The notes under the pieces are model-generated. The model was not told where the DNA came from. It worked only from the letters and a program-made list of their open reading frames with translations, and made no database searches. Both the position numbers and the translations under genes were made by a program. Of a DNA stretch of 64,000 nucleotides, positions 1 to 7,386 are shown in pieces. Each line of letters opens with the position of its first letter. The stretch's first letter is position 1. This DNA is from Sphingomonas aurea (GTDB lineage Bacteria > Pseudomonadota > Alphaproteobacteria > Sphingomonadales > Sphingomonadaceae): contig NZ_JAUUDS010000001.1 of NCBI RefSeq assembly GCF_030678875.1, forward strand, positions 62,001-126,000. Reading direction: 5' to 3'.

Positions 1-1724
1 CTCGCTTTGCCGCGCACATCGATGCCGCGCTCGACACCCTCGCCGACCGTGGCGTGCTGCCGGGCGGGCTCGACCGCCGCAACGTGACGGTTGAGCCGCC
101 GCGCGACGCCTCGCACGGCGATCTGGCGACCAATGCCGCGATGGTGCTGGCCAAGCCGGCGGGCGTGAAGCCGCGCGACCTGGCCGAGGCGCTGGCGGCC
201 GAGCTGGCGGCGCTGCCCGCGGTGGCGCGGGTCGACGTGGCGGGTCCGGGCTTCATCAACATGGTGCTGACCGACGACAGCTGGCGCGAGGAGCTTGCGG
301 CGGTCCACGCGGCCGCCGACGATTACGGCCGCTCGACGGCGGCCACCGGCACCACCGTCAACATCGAATATGTCTCGGCCAATCCGACCGGGCCGATGCA
401 CATGGGCCATTGCCGCGGCGCGGTGGTCGGCGACGCGCTCGCCAGCCTGCTGGAGTTCGCCGGGGCCAAGGTGATCCGCGAATATTACGTCAACGATGCC
501 GGCGCGCAGGTCGACGTGCTCGCCCGCTCGGCGCACCTGCGCTATCGCGAGGCGCTGGGCGAGACCGTGGCGATCCCCGAGGGGCTGTACCCCGGCGACT
601 ATCTGGTGCCGGTCGGGCAGGCGCTCGCCGCCGAGTTCGGCGACCGCTATGTCGCCGCGCCCGAGGCGGAGTGGCTGGTGCCGTTCCGCACCCGCGCGGT
701 CGCGGCGATGATGGAGCTGATTCGCGCCGACCTCGCCCTGCTCGGCATCCACCACGATATCTTCGCCTCCGAAGCGGAGTTGCAGGCGGCCGGCAAGCCG
801 GAGGCGGCAGAGGCCGAACTGCGCGCCCGCGACCTGGTCTATGACGGCGTGCTGGAAGCGCCCAAGGGTGAGACGCCCGAGGATTGGGAGCCGGTGCAGC
901 TGCCGCTGTTCCGCTCCACCGCGTTCGGCGACGATCAGGACCGGCCGATCCGCAAGTCGAACGGGCAATGGACCTATTTCGGCGCCGACATGGCCTATCA
1001 CTTCCAGAAGGCGCAGAATGCCGACCAGCTGATCGATATCTGGGGCGCCGACCATGCCGGCACGGTCAAGCGCATCGTCGCCGCCGTCGCTGCGCTGACC
1101 GGCGGCACCAAGCGGTTCGACGTCAAGCTGATCCAGATGGTCCGCCTGTTGCGCGGCGGCGAGCCGGTGAAGATGTCGAAGCGTGCCGGCAATTTCGTGA
1201 CGCTGGCCGACGTGGTGCGCGAGGTCGGCAAGGATGTCGTCCGCTTCACCATGCTGACCCGCCGGGCCGACGCGCAGATGGATTTCGACTTCGCCAAGGT
1301 GGTCGAGGCATCGAAGGACAATCCGGTCTTCTACGTCCAGTACGCTCATGCCCGCATCGCCTCGCTCCACCGCCGCGCTGCCGAGGCGGGGATCGAGGCC
1401 GGGAGCGAGGGCGGTGAGGCCGACCTGTCCCGTTTGGAGACGGACGAGCTGGCGCTGGTCAAGCTCGCCGCGCAGTTCCCGCGCACGGTCGAGACTGCGG
1501 CGGCGACGCGCGAGCCGCATCGGATCGCCTTTTACCTCTATGACTTGGCGGCCGGCTTTCACGCGCTGTGGAATGTCGGCAACGACCGGCCCGATCGCCG
1601 CTTCCTGGTGGTCGACGATCCGGCGGCGACGCGCGCACGGCTTTTCCTCGCCGCCGGCATCGGGCAGATCATCCGCAACGGTCTGCGCGTGATGGGTGTC
1701 GAGGCCGTGTCGGAGATGAACTGA
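1..1724 (+). CDS. argS: Arginine-tRNA ligase, 5'-truncated by the window edge
   Basis: Cytoplasmic enzyme that charges tRNA-Arg with arginine. The reading frame is open from base 3, so the true start lies upstream and only the extreme N-terminus is missing. The class I signature reads HMGH at 399-410 (in place of HIGH) and the KMSK loop is at 1170-1181 (KMSKR). The C-terminal third has the helical DALR-type anticodon-binding region typical of ArgRS. The stop overlaps the start of the SPOR gene by one base (TGATG), so the two are probably translationally coupled. The order argS, SPOR, nagZ, tat is typical of alphaproteobacteria. Identification is secure from the full-length pattern. Confidence 0.97.
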   Translation, partial: RFAAHIDAALDTLADRGVLPGGLDRRNVTVEPPRDASHGDLATNAAMVLAKPAGVKPRDLAEALAAELAALPAVARVDVAGPGFINMVLTDDSWREELAAVHAAADDYGRSTAATGTTVNIEYVSANPTGPMHMGHCRGAVVGDALASLLEFAGAKVIREYYVNDAGAQVDVLARSAHLRYREALGETVAIPEGLYPGDYLVPVGQALAAEFGDRYVAAPEAEWLVPFRTRAVAAMMELIRADLALLGIHHDIFASEAELQAAGKPEAAEAELRARDLVYDGVLEAPKGETPEDWEPVQLPLFRSTAFGDDQDRPIRKSNGQWTYFGADMAYHFQKAQNADQLIDIWGADHAGTVKRIVAAVAALTGGTKRFDVKLIQMVRLLRGGEPVKMSKRAGNFVTLADVVREVGKDVVRFTMLTRRADAQMDFDFAKVVEASKDNPVFYVQYAHARIASLHRRAAEAGIEAGSEGGEADLSRLETDELALVKLAAQFPRTVETAAATREPHRIAFYLYDLAAGFHALWNVGNDRPDRRFLVVDDPAATRARLFLAAGIGQIIRNGLRVMGVEAVSEMN

Positions 1725-2461
1725 TGCGCGACGAGCGTTACCTGCGCGACGAGGATCGCCTGCCCTGGCTGGAGACGGTCGAGCCCGACGAGGAACCGGA
1801 ACGCTCCTGGGGGCGGATGATCGCGCTGCTGGTCGTCGGGATGGCGGTCGCGGCCGGGGTGCTGATCGGCGTCGTGACGCTGCGCGGCGGTGGCGAGCGC
1901 GCCGGCACCGGTCAGCTGATCCCCGCCGAAGTCGGCCCCTACAAGGTCCGTCCGGAAGAGCCCGGCGGATTGAAGGTAGAGGGCGAGGGCGACACCGCCA
2001 TCGCCACCAGCGCCGGCAAGGGCGCCGGCGCGGGCGCGATCGACCTGAATGCCGTGCCGGAGGCGCCGGTCGACGCCACCCGCGCACCGTCCGCGACCGC
2101 GACCCCGAGCGCCGCCCCCGCGCCCGGGCGCAATGTCGTCGCACAGGTGCCCGAGCGCGGCGGCCGGCTGGTCGCCGCCGCTCCGCTCACCGCCGATCGC
2201 CCCGCCGCTGCCGCGGTGCATGGCGGCGGCTCGCTCGTCCAGCTGGGTGCCTATCCCAGCGAGGCGGTGGCCAACGCATCGTGGGACCGCTTTGCCAAGC
2301 GCTTTGCCTATCTCGCGCCGCTGACCAAGACGGTGCAGCCGGTCGCGCGCGAGGGCAAGACGCTCTACCGTCTGCGCGTCGATGCCGGCAGCGCGAATCA
2401 GGCGGCGGAGCTGTGCGGCCGGCTGCGCGTGGCGGGTGAGGCGTGCTTCGTCGCCGGATAG
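1724..2461 (+). CDS. SPOR domain protein (peptidoglycan-binding, septal)
   Basis: A 245-residue protein with an acidic cytoplasmic N-terminus, one membrane segment at about residues 29-50, a low-complexity Ala/Pro/Gly-rich linker, and a C-terminal SPOR domain from about residue 167 (it begins with SLVQLGAYPSEAVA). SPOR domains bind denuded glycan strands at the division septum, so a role in envelope or cell division is likely. The ATG at 1724 overlaps the argS stop. The next gene, nagZ, also acts on cell-wall material, which fits a murein-related operon. The specific partner cannot be read from the sequence. Confidence 0.88.
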   Translation: MRDERYLRDEDRLPWLETVEPDEEPERSWGRMIALLVVGMAVAAGVLIGVVTLRGGGERAGTGQLIPAEVGPYKVRPEEPGGLKVEGEGDTAIATSAGKGAGAGAIDLNAVPEAPVDATRAPSATATPSAAPAPGRNVVAQVPERGGRLVAAAPLTADRPAAAAVHGGGSLVQLGAYPSEAVANASWDRFAKRFAYLAPLTKTVQPVAREGKTLYRLRVDAGSANQAAELCGRLRVAGEACFVAG

Positions 2462-2465
2462 GGGC

Positions 2466-3509
2466 GTGACCCCGATCGTCGTCGGTATAGCCGGACCCTT
2501 ACTGTCTCCTGACGAGCGACGGATGCTGGCTGAGGTCGACCCGGCTGGGGTGATCCTGTTCGCCCGCAACGTCGTCGATCCGCCGCAGTTGCGCGCGCTG
2601 ACCGCTGCGCTGCGCGCGGCGACGGACCGCGCCGACCTGGCGCTCCTGATCGATCAGGAGGGTGGGCCGGTCGCCCGGCTTCGGCCGCCGCTCTGGCCCG
2701 CCTTCCCGGCCGCATCGGTCTTCGCCGACGCCTATGCGCGGGCACCCATGACGGCGATCCAGGCTGCACGGGCCAATGGCGAGGCGCTGGGCCATGTGCT
2801 GGCCGCTGCCGGCATCACGATGAACGCGGCACCCGTGCTCGACCTGACCCATGCCGGCGCGGACCCGGTGCTTGCCGACCGCACGTTCGGCAGTGACCCC
2901 CTGCAGGTGGCGGCGCTCGGCCGTGCCTGGGTCGAGGGGATGGCCACCGCCGGCGTGGTGGCGATCGTCAAGCATCTGCCCGGCCACGGCCGCGCCACCG
3001 TCGATCCCCACCATGCGCTGCCCGTCGTCACCCCGGATGCCGAGGCGCTGGCGGCGGACTTCGCACCCTTTCGCCGGCTGTCCTCGTACGCGGTCGCCGG
3101 GATGGTCGGCCATGTCGTCTACGCCGCCTGGGACCCGGAACGCCCGGCCAGTCTGTCGCCGACGGTGATCGGACAGGTCGTCCGCGATACGATCGGCTTC
3201 GACGGCCTGCTCCTGTCGGACGACCTTCATATGGGCGCGCTGTCGGGCGGCATGGCGGAGCGCGCCGCGGCGGCGATCGTCGTCGGCTGTGATCTGGCGC
3301 TCTGCTGTCATGCCACGCCGACGGACGTGCGGGCGATCGCGGCCCGGCTCGGCCCGATCGCACCCGCCGCCGCCGCCCGGCTCGCACGGGCGACCCCGTC
3401 GCGTCCGGACGCTGTCGTCGATCCGGGTGAAGCCATTGCCCGCCGCGATACGTTGCTGTCGGCAAGCAATCTCTCGGTTCGGCTGGCAATGCCCGGCGGG
3501 AACGCCTAG
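2466..3509 (+). CDS. nagZ: Beta-N-acetylhexosaminidase (murein recycling)
   Basis: A 347-residue glycoside hydrolase family 3 enzyme that removes N-acetylglucosamine from anhydro-muropeptides in the cytoplasm. The diagnostic family motif is present as KHLPGHG followed by DPHH (around 2970-3020), holding the catalytic His/Asp dyad. I chose the GTG at 2466, five bases after the SPOR stop, because the protein then begins VTPIVVGIAGPLLS as family members do; an in-frame start at 2382 would lie inside the SPOR gene. In many alphaproteobacteria scpA and scpB follow nagZ. Here tatA follows after only 29 bases. Confidence 0.95.
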   Translation: MTPIVVGIAGPLLSPDERRMLAEVDPAGVILFARNVVDPPQLRALTAALRAATDRADLALLIDQEGGPVARLRPPLWPAFPAASVFADAYARAPMTAIQAARANGEALGHVLAAAGITMNAAPVLDLTHAGADPVLADRTFGSDPLQVAALGRAWVEGMATAGVVAIVKHLPGHGRATVDPHHALPVVTPDAEALAADFAPFRRLSSYAVAGMVGHVVYAAWDPERPASLSPTVIGQVVRDTIGFDGLLLSDDLHMGALSGGMAERAAAAIVVGCDLALCCHATPTDVRAIAARLGPIAPAAAARLARATPSRPDAVVDPGEAIARRDTLLSASNLSVRLAMPGGNA

Positions 3510-3538
3510 ATAGCCCTAACCTTCCAGGAGTAAGCGCC

Positions 3539-3772
3539 ATGGGCAGCTTCAGCCCGATCCATCTGCTCGTTCTCGCCGTCGTCGCCATCCTGCTGCTGGG
3601 CGGCGGTCGGTTCTCCAATCTGATGGGCGACGTCGCCAAGGGAGTGAAGAACTTCAAGAAGGGCATGGCCGAAGAGGACGACGCGTCCAAGCCCGCCAAG
3701 CGCATCGAGGCGCAGACCCGCGCCGAGCCCGCGTTCGACCGCGAGGGCGAGCGCGTTCGCGACGATCGCTGA
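3539..3772 (+). CDS. tatA: Sec-independent protein translocase subunit TatA
   Basis: A 77-residue protein with the TatA layout: a short N-terminus, one membrane helix at about residues 7-21, a hinge, an amphipathic helix containing VKNFKKGM, and a charged tail. TatA oligomers form the size-variable pore that exports folded proteins with twin-arginine signals. A good ribosome site (ccaggag) lies 9 bases before the ATG. It is the first gene of tatABC. The Rieske protein at 49318, which has an RRRDF signal-like N-terminus, is a plausible client in this window. Confidence 0.97.
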   Translation: MGSFSPIHLLVLAVVAILLLGGGRFSNLMGDVAKGVKNFKKGMAEEDDASKPAKRIEAQTRAEPAFDREGERVRDDR

Positions 3773-3801
3773 TCCCGTTCCATCCGCACGGGCGCGGCTG
3801 A

Positions 3802-4200
3802 ATGTTCAATATCGATTCGAGCGAGCTGCTGCTCGTGGCGTTCGTCGCGCTGGTGGTGATCGGTCCCAAGGACCTGCCCAAGGCCATGCGCGTCGTCGGC
3901 TATTGGGTGGGCCGCGCGCGGGGTGTCGCGCGCCAGTTCCGCTCCGGCTTCGACCAGATGGTGCGTGAGGCGGAGCTGGAGGAAATGGAGAAGCGCTGGG
4001 CCGCCGAGAACGAGCGGATCATGCGCGAGCATCCCCAGACCGATCCGGCCGAGCCCGATCAGCCGGCAGAGGGCACGCCCGCTGCCGAGCCGGCGGTGCC
4101 CGACCATGACGCCACCGCCGAGCCGGTCATGGTCGAGAAGCCGCACGTCACCCCCGCACCCGACACCGCGCCGCACCGGTCGGAAGGGGCGGCCTCGTGA
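3802..4200 (+). CDS. tatB: Sec-independent protein translocase subunit TatB
   Basis: A 132-residue protein beginning MFNIDSSELLLVAFVALVVIGPKDLP, the characteristic TatB N-terminus with one membrane helix followed by the Gly-Pro-(K)-(D)-LP hinge. It then has an amphipathic and charged helix and a Pro/Ala/Glu-rich tail. TatB and TatC together recognise twin-arginine signal peptides. The gene sits 29 bases after tatA and its end overlaps tatC by four bases (GTGA), which suggests coupled translation. Confidence 0.97.
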   Translation: MFNIDSSELLLVAFVALVVIGPKDLPKAMRVVGYWVGRARGVARQFRSGFDQMVREAELEEMEKRWAAENERIMREHPQTDPAEPDQPAEGTPAAEPAVPDHDATAEPVMVEKPHVTPAPDTAPHRSEGAAS

Positions 4201-4964
4201 GCGAGATCGACGACAGCAAGGCGCCTTTGCTTGACCATCTGCTCGAACTGCGCCGGCGCCTGCTCTACTGCATCGCCGCTTTGGTCGTCACCTTCGGCAT
4301 CTCCTTCTACTTTTCCGAAGCGATCTTTGCCTTCCTCGTCCAGCCGCTGCTGCGCGCGGGGCAGGGGACGCTGATCTACACCCAGATCTTCGAGGCGTTC
4401 TTCGTCCAGGTGAAGGTCGCCTTCTTCGCGGCGATGATGCTGGCTTTCCCGGTGATCGCCAACCAGCTGTGGCAGTTCGTCGCCCCCGGCCTGTACCGCA
4501 AGGAGAAGCGCGCGCTGCTGCCCTTCCTCTTCGCGACGCCTGTCCTGTTCCTGATGGGCGCGGCGATGGCGTACTACATCGCCATCCCGATGGCGCTGCA
4601 CTTCCTCCTCGGCTTCGACGGCGTGGTCGGCGGGGTGAAGCGCGAGGCGCTGCCCGCGATCGGCAACTACCTCGCCTTCATCATGCAGTTCCTGTTCGGG
4701 TTCGGTCTGTCGTTCCTGCTGCCGGTGCTGCTGATGCTGCTGGAACGGGCCGGCATCGTCACGCGCAAGGGGCTGATCGCCGCTCGGCGCTATGCGATCG
4801 TCGGCGCCACCGCGGTCGCCGCGGTGCTGACGCCGCCCGACCTGATGAGCCAGGTGCTGCTCGCGGTGCCGCTGATCCTGCTGTATGAGTTCGCGATCAT
4901 CGGCATCTGGTTCACCGAGCGCAAGCGCGCCCGCGAAGCCGGGACGGAGATCGTCGAGAGCTGA
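4197..4964 (+). CDS. tatC: Sec-independent protein translocase subunit TatC
   Basis: A 255-residue polytopic membrane protein with about six transmembrane helices and the TatC N-terminal signature PLLDHLLELRRRL, which binds the twin-arginine motif. It starts with GTG overlapping the tatB stop. TatC is the most conserved Tat component and the receptor for substrates. Nothing follows on this strand for about 900 bases; the gap begins with a palindromic repeat cluster. Confidence 0.97.
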   Translation: MSEIDDSKAPLLDHLLELRRRLLYCIAALVVTFGISFYFSEAIFAFLVQPLLRAGQGTLIYTQIFEAFFVQVKVAFFAAMMLAFPVIANQLWQFVAPGLYRKEKRALLPFLFATPVLFLMGAAMAYYIAIPMALHFLLGFDGVVGGVKREALPAIGNYLAFIMQFLFGFGLSFLLPVLLMLLERAGIVTRKGLIAARRYAIVGATAVAAVLTPPDLMSQVLLAVPLILLYEFAIIGIWFTERKRAREAGTEIVES

Positions 4965-5107
4965 GAAGGGATCGCAGGTGCCGCCCGCGATGGCGACGCT
5001 GCGGGGTTCCGAACAGTCCGGCGTGACGATGCGCGTTTGCTCGGTCGGACGCGACGGGACGTATGTAATCGCTGATTCGAGGTGGAACGGAGCAGCGCCA
5101 CACCAGT

Positions 5108-5266
5108 GCTCCCGCGAAGGCGGGAGCCCAGTGTTTACCTCCTGCTGCAGGCAGTTACTCTGCTAGAGTGTGATCCACTGAGATTGAACCAGCCACTTTG
5201 CCGGGGAGGTGCTTCAGTTTCGGTGGATCGCGCTCCAAGTTACTGGGTTCCCGCCTTCGCGGGAAC
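5108..5266. repeat. Composite palindromic (REP/BIME-like) element
   Basis: Two 25-base arms in inverted orientation lie at 5108-5132 and 5242-5266 and differ at about two positions. Each arm is itself a small hairpin (gctcccgc, loop, gcgggagc). Between them is a third long imperfect palindrome at about 5166-5235 that pairs gatccact..ttgaac with the cttcagtttcggtggatc side. The rest of the tatC/M23 gap (4965-5299) holds no gene I can support. The design is that of intergenic REP doublets; it could also act as a bidirectional transcription barrier between two convergent genes. Confidence 0.75.
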
Positions 5267-5299
5267 ACGAGGGAAGCGAGCGGCCCAGGCCGCGCCACC

Positions 5300-6001
5300 T
5301 TAGTCCTGCGCGGCAGGGCCGTCGTGCGACACGGGGATCTCGCGCACCGAAGTATCCTGCGCCGCCAGCAGATAGTCGGCGGTGGTCAGGAACGGCAGCG
5401 GGTTGACCGCATGGCCGTCGATGCGGACCTCATAATGGAGGTGCGGGCCGGTCGAGCGACCGGTGGAACCCATCAGCGCGATCAGCTGGCCGCGGGTCAC
5501 GCGGGCGCCGTCGGCAACCAGGATCTTCGACAGGTGGCCGTAACGCGTGGCGATACCCTTGCCGTGATTGACCTCGACCAGGTTGCCGTAACCGCCGCGC
5601 CAGCTGGCGTTCGAGACGATGCCGTCGGCCGTGGCATAGATCGGCGTGCCGACTGGACCCGGAATATCGACACCGGCGTGCATCGCGGCGGTGCCGCGGA
5701 ACGGATCGGAGCGGATGCCGAAATTGCTGGTGAACTTCAGCGAGGCGACCGGCTGGACCGAGGGGATCGAGATCGCACCGCGGCCCAGGCCGCCGTCGAA
5801 GCTCTTCCAGGTCTGGAACAGCGTCTTGAATTCCTTGTCGGCGCGCAGGTCGGCGGCGGCCTCGGGCCCCGGAACCGGGATATACTCGCCGCCCTCTGCC
5901 GGGGCGGCGGTGTGGCGGGAGCCAGTGCCAGTCTGGGCCCCCGTCTGGGTCGCGGCCAGGGTGGCGACCAGCGCCATCGCCGTAAGCAGTTGCTTGTTCA
6001 C
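5300..6001 (-). CDS. M23 family (LytM-type) metallopeptidase, secreted
   Basis: A predicted exported peptidoglycan hydrolase or hydrolase regulator. The C-terminal domain carries the M23 zinc motifs: HAGVDIPG and, near the end, HLHYEVR (HxH). A signal peptide is visible if translation begins at the GTG at 6001 (VNKQLLTAMALVATLAAT..GAQ). In-frame ATG 6019 and TTG 6034 would add a few residues before it, so the exact start is uncertain. It lies downstream of glnE, the peroxiredoxin and DUF455 on the same strand. It converges on tatC across the repeat element. Confidence 0.9.
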   Translation of the reverse strand: MNKQLLTAMALVATLAATQTGAQTGTGSRHTAAPAEGGEYIPVPGPEAAADLRADKEFKTLFQTWKSFDGGLGRGAISIPSVQPVASLKFTSNFGIRSDPFRGTAAMHAGVDIPGPVGTPIYATADGIVSNASWRGGYGNLVEVNHGKGIATRYGHLSKILVADGARVTRGQLIALMGSTGRSTGPHLHYEVRIDGHAVNPLPFLTTADYLLAAQDTSVREIPVSHDGPAAQD

Positions 6002-6086
6002 TCGAACCCCGCACAACATCGCCGGTGTCGCCAAGGGCGATGCCGATCCTGACCATTTCCGTGCTGACCCGCAGCCCCACCGCGCT

Positions 6087-6920
6087 TCAACGAGGCTGGT
6101 GTGACCCGGAAGAGGTTAACGCGGCAATAGGAGCGTAATAGTCTCGCGTCAGACCGGCACGGGCGCGCGCCGAGTCGTTGAACGGAGGCTTTAGCGGCCC
6201 GCGAAAGTGCCGTCCGACCAGCATTTGCCAGTGCGGCGCGGGCGAAATGTCGGCGTTTGCACACAGATATCCGAACCAGCGCGTGCCGATCCCGACATGG
6301 CGGATCTCGTCGGTGAAGATGCGGTGCAGGATGCGCGCGCTGGGCATGTCGCCGGCCGCCTCGAACCGGGCGACCGTTTCCGGTGTCACGTCGAGCCCGC
6401 GCGCTTCCAGTACCATCGGCACGATTGCCATCCTTGCGGCGGCATCGTGGGCGGTGTCCGCCGCCGCCTCCCACAGCCCGGCATGGGCGGGCAGTGCGCC
6501 ATAGTGCAGGCCGAACGCCCTGAGGCGTCGATCGAGCACCGCGAAGTGCATCGCCTCGTCCGCGCCCACGCCGATCCAGTCGTCGGCGAAGCGACGCGGG
6601 AACAGCCCGCCGAATCGCCCGGCGGCGTCGAACGCCAGATCGATCGCGGAGAACTCGATATGCGCCAGCGCGTGGAGCAGCGCCGCACGGCCCCGTTCCG
6701 ACCCGCCGCGCCCGCGCTTGGGCATGCGGTTGGGCGGCAGCAGCTCGGGCCGGGCGGGCCGCGCCGGTGCGTCGGGCATGACGGCGTCGAACTCGGGTGC
6801 CAGCTGCCCGCGCCGCCACGCGCGCGCCACCGCGCGGGCGAGCCGTACCTTGGCGGGCGGGTCGGCGGTCGTCAGCACCGCGCGACACGCCTCACCCAGG
6901 GTCGTGGGCAGCGCGATCAC
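6087..6920 (-). CDS. DUF455 family ferritin-like protein
   Basis: A 277-residue protein matching the DUF455 pattern. It is mostly helical and has widely spaced Glu and ExxH-type residues (ALAHIEFSAIDLA, DEAMHF, DEIRHVGIG) arranged as in ferritin-like di-metal four-helix bundles. The biochemical function of the family is not established as far as I know. The start chosen is the GTG at 6920, eleven bases after the peroxiredoxin stop; a longer frame would run antisense-like through the peroxiredoxin gene. Close spacing suggests a glnE-peroxiredoxin-DUF455 operon. Confidence 0.85.
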   Translation of the reverse strand: MIALPTTLGEACRAVLTTADPPAKVRLARAVARAWRRGQLAPEFDAVMPDAPARPARPELLPPNRMPKRGRGGSERGRAALLHALAHIEFSAIDLAFDAAGRFGGLFPRRFADDWIGVGADEAMHFAVLDRRLRAFGLHYGALPAHAGLWEAAADTAHDAAARMAIVPMVLEARGLDVTPETVARFEAAGDMPSARILHRIFTDEIRHVGIGTRWFGYLCANADISPAPHWQMLVGRHFRGPLKPPFNDSARARAGLTRDYYAPIAALTSSGSHQPR

Positions 6921-6930
6921 AGGACGGCGA

Positions 6931-7386
6931 TCACAGGGCGCGGACGGCGGCCAGCACCGCGTCGACATGGCCGGGCACGCGGACCTTGCGCCACGCCTGC
7001 ACCAGCTGGCCGTCAGCGCCGAACAGGAACGTCGCCCGCTCGACGCCCATATAGGTGCGGCCATAAAGTTTCTTCTCGCCCCACACGCCGAACGCCTCCG
7101 CGGCCGCGTGGTCGGGATCGCTCGCCAGCTCGACCGCCAGTGCGTGCTTGGCGGTGAACTTCGCGTGCGAGGCAGGCGAATCGGGCGAGATGCCGATCAC
7201 CCGCACGCCGGCCATTGCCAGATCGGGCGCCACGGCGGTGAAGTCTTGCGCCTCGCGCGTGCAGCCCGAGGTGTCGTCCTTGGGATAGAAATAGACGACG
7301 AGCGGCCCTGCCATGCCAGCGAGGTCGAGCAGTTGGCCGTCCATGTCGGTGACCTGAGCCTTGGGGATGTGGTCGCCCTGCTTCAT
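6931..7386 (-). CDS. bcp: Thioredoxin-dependent peroxiredoxin (Bcp/PrxQ type)
   Basis: A 151-residue peroxiredoxin that reduces H2O2 and organic peroxides using a peroxidatic cysteine. The active-site stretch reads FYPKDDTSGCTREAQDF, with the family Pro, Thr and Cys in register. The second cysteine typical of atypical 2-Cys enzymes (Cys+5) is absent, as in many alphaproteobacterial members. Two adjacent ATGs (7389 and 7386) follow a GGAGG; the second has better spacing. The start overlaps the glnE stop (ATGA), so it is likely co-transcribed with glnE. Confidence 0.93.
   Translation of the reverse strand: MKQGDHIPKAQVTDMDGQLLDLAGMAGPLVVYFYPKDDTSGCTREAQDFTAVAPDLAMAGVRVIGISPDSPASHAKFTAKHALAVELASDPDHAAAEAFGVWGEKKLYGRTYMGVERATFLFGADGQLVQAWRKVRVPGHVDAVLAAVRAL

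Noticed and set aside
4965..5299. tRNA or small gene in the tatC-M23 gap
   Set aside because: No cloverleaf or CCA-type end is visible; short open frames there lie in the palindromic repeat and lack ribosome sites.
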